Source of the DNA: Negativicutes bacterium
Lineage (GTDB): Bacteria > Bacillota_C > Negativicutes > Sporomusales_B > JARLHX01
Direction: 5' to 3'
Assembly (NCBI GenBank): GCA_031292035.1
Contig: JARLHX010000022.1
Location: 1 to 64,000 of the forward strand
DNA: 64,000 nt
Shown: piece by piece, positions 35,947-45,038 of the stretch
Layout: each line of letters starts with the position of its first letter
How positions within the stretch are numbered: position 1 is the stretch's first letter
The notes under the pieces: model-generated
Databases searched by the model: none
What the model was told of the DNA's origin: nothing
What the model saw: only the letters and a program-made list of their open reading frames with translations
Made by a program: the position numbers and the translations under genes

Positions 35947-36927
35947 ATGCTGCCGACGTTTCGGGTTAGAGCGGGAGCCCGATTACATCTTGGTCAGTTG
36001 GATCTGAATGGTTCGCTGGGGCGTCTTTATGGCGGCATCGGGTTGGCGGTGGATAAACCGGGCCTGGCGCTTGAGGCCCAGCCGGCAGACAAAATCCGGA
36101 TCGAAGCACCGGAACCGGAAAGGCAAAGGGCCGAGCGGCTTGCTCGCTGTTATCTCGAACATTATCGCTTGCCAGGTGCGCTCATCTGTATTACGGAGTC
36201 TTTGCCTGTCCATAACGGACTGGGCTCTGGCACCCAACTTGCCCTGGCCATCGGACTGGCGATCACCAAGCTTTATGGTTTGCGGCCTTCCCTGCAAGAA
36301 TTGGCGGCGATAACTGATCGGGAAGGCAGTCGTTCTGGCCTGGGAGTGGCAGCCTTTAAACAGGGGGGCTTTGTGGTCGATGGCGGCAAATTGTCCGCTG
36401 CCAGTGTCAGCGCGTCTGCCAGATCCGGTTTTTTTGTTCCGCCTGTGATTGCCCGGTTTTCCTTTCCGCAGGAGTGGCGGATCGTCCTTGCTACCCCCCG
36501 TTCTTTGGAAAAAATGTCTGGAAGCAAAGAGGAAGCGGCTTTCAAGTCTTTGCCGGCCATGGGTGAACAGATAAGCGGGAAAATCAGCCGCCTTGTACTG
36601 ATGCGATTGCTGCCGGCGTTGGCGGAGAAGGACCTGAAAGCGTTTGGACAAGCGGTTGCCGCCATCCAGGAGTATCTCGGCGACTATTTTGCACCAGTGC
36701 AGGGTGGGCGGTTTGCGACCAATGAGGGGGCTAGAGTGGCGGAATTATTGTTGTCCTGGGGCGCGGTCGGTGTGGGGCAGAGTTCCTGGGGGCCGACGGT
36801 TTATGGATTCATAAAGCGGGAAAAAGCGGATGAATTGGTGGAGGCTGTCCGGACTTATGTTGGCGATAAAGGCACAGTATGGGGGGCTAGAGGGGTAAAC
36901 CATGGCGCCCGTTGGGGCTGGAACTGA
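35947..36927 (+). CDS. mptG: Beta-ribofuranosylaminobenzene 5'-phosphate (beta-RFAP) synthase
   Basis: A 326-residue member of the GHMP-kinase-like beta-RFAP synthase family. It joins 4-aminobenzoate (or 4-hydroxybenzoate) to PRPP with loss of CO2, the first committed step of the arylamine side chain of H4MPT. The N-terminus RVRAGARLHLGQLDLNGSLG and the GHMP-type glycine loop LPVHNGLGSGTQLALAIG are typical, as is SGLGVAAFKQGGFVVDGG. The C-terminal SSWGPTVYGF region also fits. The first of a tight gene run (gap of 22 bases to the next). This gene alone is strong evidence that the cell makes H4MPT or a close analogue. Confidence 0.93.
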   Translation: MLPTFRVRAGARLHLGQLDLNGSLGRLYGGIGLAVDKPGLALEAQPADKIRIEAPEPERQRAERLARCYLEHYRLPGALICITESLPVHNGLGSGTQLALAIGLAITKLYGLRPSLQELAAITDREGSRSGLGVAAFKQGGFVVDGGKLSAASVSASARSGFFVPPVIARFSFPQEWRIVLATPRSLEKMSGSKEEAAFKSLPAMGEQISGKISRLVLMRLLPALAEKDLKAFGQAVAAIQEYLGDYFAPVQGGRFATNEGARVAELLLSWGAVGVGQSSWGPTVYGFIKREKADELVEAVRTYVGDKGTVWGARGVNHGARWGWN

Positions 36928-36949
36928 CAGATACGGGGGCGGGAAAACC

Positions 36950-37495
36950 ATGACGGAGAAAATAGCGGCGGCACGGCCCCGAATTGCTTGGGGAATAACC
37001 GGAGCAGGCCATTTTTTGCCTCAATGTGTGGACATTTTGCTGCAATTGCCGGATGTGGACGTGTTTCTCAGCCGGGCGGCGGAGGAAGTCTTGCGCGATT
37101 ATCATCTGCTGGACAGGGTTAGGGAGGCTGGCTGTTGTTTATTCCGGGAAGTCGATGCCAGTTCGCGGGCGGTGACAAGACTATATACCGGCCGGTACCG
37201 GCTGGTAGTTGTCGCTCCGGTCAGCGCCAATTCGATGGCGAAGATGGCGGTGGGTATTGCCGATACGCTGGTTACCAATCTATTCGCCCACGCCGGTAAA
37301 ACCATGACACCGATCATATTGCTGCCTTCTGACAGTGAGGCTGAAACAGGGTCGCTCACGCCGCGCGGCGATCGTGTTCAGGTATATATGCGGGATGTGG
37401 ACCGGCAAAATGCCGCTCTTGTGGGGCGGTGGCCCGGTGTCACTGTCGTCGGGGGACCGGCGGAACTGAGGGGTGCGTTGAAGCTGGAAAGCTGA
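36950..37495 (+). CDS. AfpA/dihydromethanopterin-reductase-like flavoprotein
   Basis: A 181-residue flavoprotein of the FMN-binding Rossmann type (flavoprotein/AfpA family). The motif WGITGAGHFL opens the protein, and VVAPVSANSMAKMAVGIADTL is the flavin-binding region common to this family. In archaea and methylotrophs relatives are linked to reduction of dihydromethanopterin to H4MPT. I chose ATG at 36950, not the upstream frame start. It lies inside the cofactor-biosynthesis run, which supports a role in the last reduction step. Confidence 0.75.
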   Translation: MTEKIAAARPRIAWGITGAGHFLPQCVDILLQLPDVDVFLSRAAEEVLRDYHLLDRVREAGCCLFREVDASSRAVTRLYTGRYRLVVVAPVSANSMAKMAVGIADTLVTNLFAHAGKTMTPIILLPSDSEAETGSLTPRGDRVQVYMRDVDRQNAALVGRWPGVTVVGGPAELRGALKLES

Positions 37496-37519
37496 CAGAG
37501 TTACAGGGAGGATCATGCC

Positions 37520-38911
37520 ATGCCCTCTTACGCCCGGTACTTGCTGGTGACAGGGAAGATCGCCCGACAGGCATTAGAAAAGACACTGCAAGACTTTTCC
37601 ATCGACGGCGGCTGGGAGATAAAAATGCTGGAATGCTCGGTGGCTGCCTTGATGACAACCGAGTTTATCGCCCATAAACTCAAGGGCGATGACTGGGGGA
37701 CGGTGGAGACCATCGTCATCCCCGGGTTGTGCCAGGGGCCGCTTGAAGCCATCGCCATGGCTACAGGCTGTCAGGCAGTCAGGGGTCCTGCCGATCTAAA
37801 AGATTTACCGGCTTTCCTGCGGGAGGGCTGTTTGGATAATTCAGTGCGCGAAATAAGCGAGATAGTCGAATTTCCCGGCTCACCAATCCGGATTTTGGCC
37901 GAAATTGTGGATGCCTTTCGCCTTAACCTGACGCAAATTATGGCCCGAGCCCGCTATTACCGGGAGAGCGGCGCCGACATCATCGATATCGGCGGCGGGG
38001 TGGATGCAGCCTTTCCCCATGTGGGAGAGGTTGTCCGGACACTCAAAGCAGAGGGGTTTGCCGTCAGTATCGACAGTCAGCGGCAGGAGGACATTTTGGC
38101 CGCCTGCCAGGCGGGGGCCGACCTGGTTCTCAGTCTTAACTCCGCCAACCTGGAACTTGCCAAAGAGGTAGAATGTCCGGTTGTGCTTATTCCTGACGAT
38201 GAAGGGGGGCTTCCCTCCCTGTACCGGAACGCCGAAAAACTGACGGTGTGGGGTGTCAGGTATATTGTTGATCCCATTCTCCCGCCGCTGACAATGGGAT
38301 TGGCGGAGGGGATATGCCGCTGTTTGGAAGTGCGGCGGCGCTTGCCGGAATGCGCCATGCTGGTGGGGCTCAGCAACGTAACCGAGCTGGTCGACGCCGA
38401 CAGCACCGGTATCAATGCGATGCTTGCCGGGATTGCCGTCGAGCTTGAAGTCAATTATCTGTTGACCACCGAGGTCAGTCACCGGGCAAGGGGAACGGTC
38501 CGGGAGACCAGGCTGGCTTGCGATTTGGCCCACCGGGCCATGGCTGCGGGACGATTGCCCAAACATCTTGATTACGGGCTGCTGACCATCAAGGATCCTT
38601 ATGGCAATCGTTTTTCAGTCGAGGAATTACGGGGAATGCACCAGGAAATCAAAGACGATAATTATCGTATTTTTGTTTCCGATCAATATATTTATGTTTT
38701 TAATGCCAAGGTATTTTTGTGTGGCAGCAACGCCCGGTCGCTGTTCGAAGAAATGGTCATCAGGGACTGCGCCCACGCCTTTTACCTGGGGCGGGAACTG
38801 GAAAAAGCGGAACTGGCGCTGAAACTTGGGAAACGGTATGTACAAGACTCGCCGCTGCGCTGGGGCTATATGAGCGAAAAAAGCAAACGGGGGGAAGGCG
38901 GCTCGCCATGA
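37520..38911 (+). CDS. Dihydropteroate synthase-like protein of H4MPT clusters
   Basis: A 463-residue protein with a DHPS-like TIM barrel in its middle (ARYYRESGADIIDIGGGVDA is the pterin-barrel motif) and an N-terminal region of about 140 residues of its own. Relatives are conserved in methanogens and H4MPT-using bacteria and are proposed to couple the pterin to beta-RFAP in H4MPT synthesis. The ATG follows GGGAGG. Its stop overlaps the start of the next gene by ATGA, indicating coupling. Confidence 0.88.
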   Translation: MPSYARYLLVTGKIARQALEKTLQDFSIDGGWEIKMLECSVAALMTTEFIAHKLKGDDWGTVETIVIPGLCQGPLEAIAMATGCQAVRGPADLKDLPAFLREGCLDNSVREISEIVEFPGSPIRILAEIVDAFRLNLTQIMARARYYRESGADIIDIGGGVDAAFPHVGEVVRTLKAEGFAVSIDSQRQEDILAACQAGADLVLSLNSANLELAKEVECPVVLIPDDEGGLPSLYRNAEKLTVWGVRYIVDPILPPLTMGLAEGICRCLEVRRRLPECAMLVGLSNVTELVDADSTGINAMLAGIAVELEVNYLLTTEVSHRARGTVRETRLACDLAHRAMAAGRLPKHLDYGLLTIKDPYGNRFSVEELRGMHQEIKDDNYRIFVSDQYIYVFNAKVFLCGSNARSLFEEMVIRDCAHAFYLGRELEKAELALKLGKRYVQDSPLRWGYMSEKSKRGEGGSP

Positions 38912-39558
38912 TCCTGGAGGCCATCGTTTCTTCGGTGAATATCGACGGACAGGTGAATTTTGCACCGATGGGAGTTCACACCCTTGCAGGCAATCCAGCC
39001 GAACCGGTCAGTATGCGCCTGTATTTCGGCTCTCAGACCTATGCCAACCTGCAGTCGACAGGGCAGGGCGTCATATGTTTTTGCGACGATGTTTCGCTTT
39101 TTGTCGAGACTGCCCTGTATTCCGCCTATCCGCCGCATGTGCCGTCTGAAGTGGTGGCTCCTCCCAGATTGGCGGCGGCTGAAAGGGTGTGGGAGTTTAC
39201 TGTGAATGATTTTGTTGCCGCAACCAATCCGGCTGCTGTTGCGGTGCAGGTCGTCCGCCGTTGGGAGAGAGGGGGCGGCTTCCAGGGGTTTTGCCGTGCC
39301 AGGATGGCGGTGCTGGAAGCGACGATTGCGGCCACCCGGCTGCGGTTGGCGCCAGACAAGATCAGCGGGAGCTGGCATGACTGGCTGGCATTAGTCGTAA
39401 AAACCGGCGGGGCGAGGGAATGGGCGGCTATGAATAGGGTGTATGCGTATTTGGCGGCGGAAGGGCTGGCTTTGCCGTCACCGCCAGGAGTGGTTGCGCG
39501 AGAAGGGGAGGAGGATCAGGTTGAAAAAAATTTTGCTTCAGCTGGAAGCCGATCCTAA
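38908..39558 (+). CDS. DUF447-family protein
   Basis: A 216-residue protein of the DUF447 family, which is conserved in methanogens and in the H4MPT clusters of bacteria. The N-terminus MILEAIVSSVNIDGQVNFAPMG, which resembles a flavin-reductase-like split barrel, is characteristic. Its exact role is unknown but its co-occurrence with H4MPT genes is well established. ATG at 38908 overlaps the stop of the DHPS-like gene; the gene overlaps mtdB at its end by 38 bases. Confidence 0.82.
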   Translation: MILEAIVSSVNIDGQVNFAPMGVHTLAGNPAEPVSMRLYFGSQTYANLQSTGQGVICFCDDVSLFVETALYSAYPPHVPSEVVAPPRLAAAERVWEFTVNDFVAATNPAAVAVQVVRRWERGGGFQGFCRARMAVLEATIAATRLRLAPDKISGSWHDWLALVVKTGGAREWAAMNRVYAYLAAEGLALPSPPGVVAREGEEDQVEKNFASAGSRS

Positions 39559-40381
39559 GGCCAGTGTGTTCGATCAGATCACGGCATATGACGCTGGCGT
39601 CGACCATGTGATGGCATATGGGGGGATGACTCCCGACGAAGTTCCCAACCTCGTCTATGGGGCGATGTTTACCCGGGGCGGCGAGAACTTGCGTCATACC
39701 GCCATTTTTGTCGGCGGTGCCCAGGTCGTCCCGGCCGAAGGGATCATGAAGAAGGTGCTGGCCACATTTTTTGGCCCGGTCAGGGTATCGGTGATGTTCG
39801 ACGCCAATGGCTGCAATACGACGGCGGCGGCGTTGGTCTGCAAAATAGCCCGGGGACGGGAGATTAGCGGTAAAAAAGCCCTGGTGCTGGGCGGTACCGG
39901 CCCGGTGGGAATCCGGGTCGCAACGTTACTTGCCAGAGAGGGCTGTGTAGTGTCGCTTTCGTCGCGACAGCTGGCCAGGTCGCAGGAAGCGAGCCGTTTT
40001 TTGGCTGAGGATGCCGGGGTCGAGGTGGAGCCGGTGCAAGTGGCCGGTCTGACCGATATCGGCGCGGCTTTGGACCAGGGCGTCAATATTGTTGCCTGTT
40101 GCGGCGCACCTGGCGTGCGGTTGCTGGATCAGACCATCTGGTCGGGCTGCGCGACCCTGGAGGTCATTGCCGATATCAATGCGGTGGACCCGTTGGGGGT
40201 TGAAGGAATCAAAGTCGGTGATGACGGCAAGGAGCGTCAGGGAAAGATGGTTTACGGCGCCATTGCGATCGGAAACTTAAAAATGAAAATCCACCGCGCC
40301 GCCGTCCGGGCTTTATTTGAGGCCAATGACCGGATCATCGATCTTGCGGCAATCTATGAGCTGGCGAAAGAGGAGAATTGA
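39521..40381 (+). CDS. mtdB: NAD(P)-dependent methylene-H4MPT dehydrogenase
   Basis: A 286-residue enzyme that oxidises methylene-H4MPT to methenyl-H4MPT. The N-terminal substrate region KASVFDQITAYDAGVDHVMA is typical of MtdB, as is MFTRGGENLRHTAIFVGG. The Rossmann motif VLGGTGPVGIRVATLLAREG follows. F420-dependent Mtd of methanogens has a different fold, so electrons here go to NAD(P), which suggests an oxidative direction (inference). I chose the TTG at 39521, with GGGGAGGAGG just upstream. It overlaps DUF447 by 38 bases. Confidence 0.95.
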   Translation: MKKILLQLEADPKASVFDQITAYDAGVDHVMAYGGMTPDEVPNLVYGAMFTRGGENLRHTAIFVGGAQVVPAEGIMKKVLATFFGPVRVSVMFDANGCNTTAAALVCKIARGREISGKKALVLGGTGPVGIRVATLLAREGCVVSLSSRQLARSQEASRFLAEDAGVEVEPVQVAGLTDIGAALDQGVNIVACCGAPGVRLLDQTIWSGCATLEVIADINAVDPLGVEGIKVGDDGKERQGKMVYGAIAIGNLKMKIHRAAVRALFEANDRIIDLAAIYELAKEEN

Positions 40382-40386
40382 CGCCG

Positions 40387-41685
40387 ATGTTTTTGGTGGT
40401 GGGGGCGAGCGCCCGGGCGCTGATGGAATCTGTCGTAGAGTCCGGGTATCAGGCGACGGCGGTTGATTTTTTCGGGGACCAAGATTGCCGGTGGTGCGGT
40501 GAGGCGTATAGCTTGGCTGAACTGGGACTTAGGCCATCGGCGAAGCATTTGCTGCAGGCTGCAGTGAGGGTTGCCCCACCACAAGGGGCAGGGGATGGAC
40601 GGCAAGACCATAGCGGTTTGGTTTATGCCGCCGGTCCGGAAAATGATCTGCAGGGGCTGGAAGTGTGGGAGCGGCGCGGTCTGCTGTTGGGAAACGGCAC
40701 CCTGACTTTGCGGCAGGTGCGAAATCCTTGGGTTCTTCAAGAATCACTGGCAGCTATCGGCTGCTTGATGCCGCCTTTTTATACGCTGGAAGAATGGCGG
40801 GCGGTGGCGGCAGGCGGGGAAGCCGGATGGATCGTCAAGCCTGTGAACGGCGGTGGCGGCCGGGGGATCGTGCGGCTGGCGACAGAGAAGACTGCAGCCT
40901 TTACCCAACTGGCGGCGGTAAACGATAAAAGCCGCTATATTGTCCAGCGCTTCATTCCAGGTGTAGCGGCGTCGGTTACCTTTATCGCCGACGGCCACAG
41001 GGCGGTCGTGGTGGGCACCAGCCGGCAACTGACAGCCGGCCGCGGACTGGGGGGCGGTCCCTTCCGCTACGCTGGCAGTATGGTTCCCCTGGTTTTAGGC
41101 CTGGAGCACCGGTTGCCGGACCCTGGGACGGAGCTGGAAAGAATCGTCGGCCACCTGACTGCCGTCTTCGGCTTGCGGGGGATCAATACCCTGGATTTCA
41201 TCATCAACCGGCAGGGAATCTGGGTGCTGGAAGTTAATCCCCGTTGGTCGGCGTCGGTGGAACTGATTGAACGATGGCGTGGCGAAAGGCTTTTTAGCTG
41301 TCACTTGGCGGCGTGCGGCGCAGATGGAATACAGGCAGGCGGCCGACCGGTAAAAAAGGATCGGATCGGTGGTTTCTGGGGAAAAGCGGTTGTCTATGCA
41401 GAAAATTCGTTTACGGTCACAACTGCCGGTCAGGAAATTGCAGATTTTTATCAACTGGGTCTGCGGGATATTCCGGTTTGCGGGGCCTTTATCACCACCG
41501 GCCAGCCCCTTTGCAGCGTGCTGGCCTGGGGGGCGACTGACGCCAGCTGCTGGCGTAGTTTGACCGTCAAAGCGGCCTGGGCCCGGCAGATTTTAGGCGA
41601 TGTGCCGGTGGCAGACAGGGCGACACGGCTATACGCCGGAGCGGGTCAGGCGACCCAGCCGAAACAAGAAGTTCGGACCTGCTGA
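40387..41685 (+). CDS. COG2232-like ATP-grasp protein of H4MPT clusters
   Basis: A 432-residue ATP-grasp ligase-like protein. The ATP-grasp core is visible from GWIVKPVNGGGGRGIVRL and YIVQRFIPGVAASVTFIAD to NTLDFIINRQGIWVLEVNPR. Relatives occur in bacterial H4MPT/methylotrophy gene clusters and in methanogens. The substrate is unknown; a carboxylate-amine ligation in cofactor assembly is likely. ATG at 40387 (AGGAG 11 bases upstream) was preferred over TTG at 40378, which overlaps the mtdB stop. Confidence 0.82.
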   Translation: MFLVVGASARALMESVVESGYQATAVDFFGDQDCRWCGEAYSLAELGLRPSAKHLLQAAVRVAPPQGAGDGRQDHSGLVYAAGPENDLQGLEVWERRGLLLGNGTLTLRQVRNPWVLQESLAAIGCLMPPFYTLEEWRAVAAGGEAGWIVKPVNGGGGRGIVRLATEKTAAFTQLAAVNDKSRYIVQRFIPGVAASVTFIADGHRAVVVGTSRQLTAGRGLGGGPFRYAGSMVPLVLGLEHRLPDPGTELERIVGHLTAVFGLRGINTLDFIINRQGIWVLEVNPRWSASVELIERWRGERLFSCHLAACGADGIQAGGRPVKKDRIGGFWGKAVVYAENSFTVTTAGQEIADFYQLGLRDIPVCGAFITTGQPLCSVLAWGATDASCWRSLTVKAAWARQILGDVPVADRATRLYAGAGQATQPKQEVRTC

Positions 41686-41711
41686 AAGAAACTGGTGAAA
41701 AGGAGAGCGAC

Positions 41712-42092
41712 ATGGCAAGCATTTCCGGGCTGCTGATCACCGTCAGGAGCGCCAAACAGGGGGCGGCGATGGTCACCGGCAAAACGACACTGGAGTATCG
41801 GACAGAAATAACTACCCTTCGGCTCGCGCCGGAAGACCTGGCGGAACTGGAACTGACTCCCGGACAGCGTGCTTTGCTGACAAGTCCTTACGGCGAGGCG
41901 GCTGTCACCTGCCAAAAGGCGGATGGACCGCGCGGACTCTTTTTTCTGCCCCTCGGGCCGGTGGCCAATCAAGTGATCGGGGCGGCGCAAACTCACGGAA
42001 CCGGGGTGCCAGACTGGAAGGGTATGAAGGTGACCCTGACGCCGTATGATATAGCGCTTGATCCCAAGAAAGAAAGGGGGGAATGTGAATGA
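41712..42092 (+). CDS. fwdD: Formylmethanofuran dehydrogenase subunit D (molybdopterin dinucleotide-binding)
   Basis: A 126-residue small beta-barrel protein of the molydop-binding type, the usual size for FwdD/FmdD. It caps the pterin-dinucleotide cofactor (Mo or W) held by FwdB. The segment ELELTPGQRALLTSPYGEAAVTC is the recognisable core. The redox-inactive Fhc complex of aerobic methylotrophs does not need this subunit for a metal cofactor, so its presence supports a true dehydrogenase. Its stop overlaps the fwdB start (ATGA). Naming as fwd rather than fmd (W or Mo) cannot be decided from sequence. Confidence 0.85.
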   Translation: MASISGLLITVRSAKQGAAMVTGKTTLEYRTEITTLRLAPEDLAELELTPGQRALLTSPYGEAAVTCQKADGPRGLFFLPLGPVANQVIGAAQTHGTGVPDWKGMKVTLTPYDIALDPKKERGECE

Positions 42093-43402
42093 CGGTTCAT
42101 CAGGACATGGTGTGCACCTTTTGCGGCTGCCTGTGCGACGATCTGGAAGTGGAAGTGGAAAACAACGCAATCACTGGCGTCAAGCGGGCCTGTCTGATCG
42201 GCAAAAATAAAATTATGCACGCCCAGTCGAATCTGACGGCACCGAGTATTGCCGGACAAGTGGTTTCGCTTACCAGTGCCGTCGATGAAGCGGTTTCCGT
42301 TTTGCGCGCGGCCCGGTATCCGCTTGTCTACGGCTTGTGCAGCACCACGGTGGAGGCGCAGGGAGAGGCGCTGGCCATCTGCGAGTTGATCGGCGGGACG
42401 ATCGACAACCCATCTTCTTACTGACACGGACCGGGCGTTATCGCCCGCCAGCAGGTCGGGCTGGCTTCATGCACATTGGGAGAGGTAAGAAATCGGGCGG
42501 ATTTACTGATCTTTTGGGGCTGTAATCCGCTGGAATCACATATGCGTCACCTCAGCCGTTATTCCTCCATGGGAAAGGGCTTGTTTACCCCTGAAGGCCG
42601 TAAAGGCCGGAAGGTTGTTGTGATTGACGTCCGCCCCACCGCGACAGCGAAAAGCGCCGATTATTTTTTCCAGGTGACCCCGGGAAAGGATTTTGAGGCA
42701 GCGACAGTACTAAGGGCTTTGGTCAAGGGTTTGCGGCTGGAGGGAATGGACGAAACAAGTTTGGTCGCCGGGGTGCCACTGGGCGCTTGGCGGGAACTGG
42801 CGGAATTAATAAAAACTTGCCGTTATGGAGTGGTCTTTTTCGGGATTGGTATCACGATGAGCCGGGGTAAGGACCTGAATGCCGAGCAAATTCTGACCCT
42901 TGTCCGCGAAGCGAACAGTTATGCCCGCTTTTACGCGATACCGATGCGCGGGCATGGCAATGTGACCGGCAGCAACCATGTAATGGCGTGGCAAACAGGG
43001 TTTCCCTTTGCCGTGAACTTCAACCGCGGTTATCCCCGTTACAATCCGGGAGAGTTCAGCGTGGTCGATATGTTGGCCCGGCGCGAGGTAGATGCAGCGC
43101 TGATTATCGCTACTGATCCCGGGGCCCATCTTCCTCATGACGCCGTCCGGCATTTGAAAAATATCCCTACCGTCGTTCTTGAACCGCACCATAACCTGAC
43201 AACTCCTTGGGCCCGTGTGGTGATTCCGGTGGCTCCGGCGGGGATCGGTGCGGCAGGAACCTTCTACCGCATGGACAATGTTCCGCTGCGGGTGAGGAAA
43301 ATCGTGGATTGCCCATATCCTTCAGACCTGGAAGTTTTGCAGGAGATCAGAGGGAAACTGAAAGCAACAAAGGGGACAATCGCTGATGTTAAGGATTGTT
43401 AA
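42089..43402 (+). CDS. fwdB: Formylmethanofuran dehydrogenase subunit B, predicted selenoprotein (TGA = Sec112)
   Basis: Catalytic Mo/W-pterin subunit, 437 residues when the TGA at 42422-42424 is read as selenocysteine; this is the normal FwdB length. Before the TGA lies the 4Fe-4S motif CTFCGCLCDD with a fourth Cys in RACLIGK; after it, HGPGVIARQQVGLASC in the same frame and full homology to the end. In known FwdB proteins the metal ligand (Cys, near residue 118, or Sec) precedes exactly such an HGP sequence, so Sec112 fits. A stem-loop with an AGGTCGG apical loop (42447-42465) lies 22 bases after the TGA. The reaction is formyl-methanofuran to CO2 plus methanofuran and two electrons. A point mutation creating a pseudogene is the alternative but much less likely. 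Confidence 0.9.
42447..42465 (+). promoter_or_regulatory. Candidate bacterial SECIS element in fwdB
   Basis: GCCAGC/GCTGGC is a perfect 6-bp stem with the 7-base loop AGGTCGG. The loop carries the GGTC seen in the E. coli fdhF element and lies about 28 bases after the TGA, within the range reported for bacterial SECIS loops. A second small stem (GGGCG/CGCCC) lies between the two. Confidence 0.75.
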
Positions 43403-45038
43403 CGGTCAGGTATACGACCCCGCTAACAAGATACAGGGAGAAGTCAGGGATATCTACATGGAAGGCGGTAAAGTGGTTGCCGGGCCGGAGTCGCCGGCAG
43501 GCGCGGCTCGTCTGACCGAAACAATCGACGCTGCGGGGTGCGCGGTCATGCCAGGCGGGGTGGACATTCACAGCCATGTGGCCGGCGCCAAGGTAAATAG
43601 TGGCCGGATTATGTGCCCTGAAGACCATTACGATTTCTTCCGGGCGAAAACAGAGGTGACCCGCGCCGGGAGTGGCTACACTGTCCCCAGTACCTTTTTG
43701 ACCGGATATTTATACACCCAGCTGGGCTATACGACGGTTTTCGAGGCGGCCGTTCCGCCGCTGGAAGCCCGCCACGCCCATGAAGAACTGCATGACATAC
43801 CACTCCTGGATGCCGGGTTTTATACGTTGATGGGCAATAATTATATGGTTATGAAGGTGCTGAGTGATCCTGACGTTGGGGGGCGGCAGGAAAGATTGCG
43901 CGAAGTGGTGGCCTGGCTGCTCCGCTCTACGAAGGGGTATGCGGTCAAGGTTGTCAATCCAGGCGGCGTGGAGGCCTGGAAATGGAGCCGCGGCGGGGTA
44001 ACACTGGATACACCGGTGCCGCCGCTGGGGATTACGCCGCGGCAGATTATTTGCGGATTGGCGGCAGCCGCCGATGAATTGAGCCTGCCTCATCCCATGC
44101 ATCTTCATGCCAATCGGCTCGGAGAGCCGGGAAACTATGCCGCGACTTTGGATACCATGCGTGCCCTGGAAGGCCATCGGGTCCACTTTACCCATTTGCA
44201 GTTCCATTCCTACAAGGCTGCCAAGGGCGGGGGATTCGCCTCGGCCGCAGCTCCGATTGCCGAATACCTCAACAAGCATCCGGAATTTACCTGCGACGCG
44301 GGGCAGGTGGTCTTTGGCCCGGCGACGACGATGACGGCCGATTCGCCGATGCAGTTTCGCCTTCATCATATGACAGGCAATAAATGGGGCAACACCGATG
44401 TGGAGATGGAAACCGGGTCGGGTGTTGTTCCCATCGTATATCGTCCCGGCGTTTTGGCCAACGGGGTGCAATGGGCGGTCGGCCTCGAGCTGATGCTGCT
44501 GATTGCCGACCCGTGGCAAGTATTCCTCACTACCGACCATCCTAACGCCGGTCCATTCACCGCCTATCCTGATATCATCCACCTGCTGATGGATGCAAGC
44601 TACCGGCGCTCCCGCTTGGAGGAGCTTCATCCCAAATGCGGGCGGTTTACCTGCCTGGGCGAGCTGACCCGCGAATATTCGCTGGACGAGATTGCGATTA
44701 TTACCCGCGCCGGCCCGGCCCGGGCCCTCGGACTGAAAAACAAGGGCCATTTGGGACCGGGAGCCGACGCCGACGTGGCGGTTTATCGCCTGCAGGACGA
44801 CAAGGGGAAGATGTTTGCCCAGCCGGAGTATGTCATTAAACAGGGGCAGGTGGTGGTCCGAGGCGGACGGGTCACAGACAGCTTTGGCGGAAAGACCTTT
44901 TTTGTCACGCCGGATTGTGCGGGAGGCCTGCCTGCCGACCTGGCCGGGATTTTTAGCGATTATTATTCGATCGCCCTGGCCAATTTCCCGGTGGAGGATG
45001 AATATGTGACTAGACCGGAGGTGGTACCGTGCAGCTAA
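43386..45038 (+). CDS. fwdA: Formylmethanofuran dehydrogenase subunit A (amidohydrolase subunit)
   Basis: A 550-residue amidohydrolase-superfamily protein. It interconverts formyl-methanofuran and formate plus methanofuran at a binuclear metal site; formate then tunnels to FwdB in the dehydrogenase complex. Visible ligands are the HSHVAG His pair (DIHSHVAGAKVN), the Lys in GYAVKVVNPGG that is carbamylated in this class, HLHANRLGEPGN, HFTHLQFHSY and the Asp/His in TTDHPNAG. The start overlaps fwdB by 17 bases and the end overlaps ftr by 10, showing tight coupling. Confidence 0.94.
   Translation: MLRIVNGQVYDPANKIQGEVRDIYMEGGKVVAGPESPAGAARLTETIDAAGCAVMPGGVDIHSHVAGAKVNSGRIMCPEDHYDFFRAKTEVTRAGSGYTVPSTFLTGYLYTQLGYTTVFEAAVPPLEARHAHEELHDIPLLDAGFYTLMGNNYMVMKVLSDPDVGGRQERLREVVAWLLRSTKGYAVKVVNPGGVEAWKWSRGGVTLDTPVPPLGITPRQIICGLAAAADELSLPHPMHLHANRLGEPGNYAATLDTMRALEGHRVHFTHLQFHSYKAAKGGGFASAAAPIAEYLNKHPEFTCDAGQVVFGPATTMTADSPMQFRLHHMTGNKWGNTDVEMETGSGVVPIVYRPGVLANGVQWAVGLELMLLIADPWQVFLTTDHPNAGPFTAYPDIIHLLMDASYRRSRLEELHPKCGRFTCLGELTREYSLDEIAIITRAGPARALGLKNKGHLGPGADADVAVYRLQDDKGKMFAQPEYVIKQGQVVVRGGRVTDSFGGKTFFVTPDCAGGLPADLAGIFSDYYSIALANFPVEDEYVTRPEVVPCS

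Noticed and set aside
42422..42424. Reading the TGA in fwdB as a true stop, giving a broken or split gene
   Set aside because: The frame continues without any further defect, homology resumes exactly at the metal-ligand position and a SECIS-like hairpin follows. Selenocysteine explains all of this.
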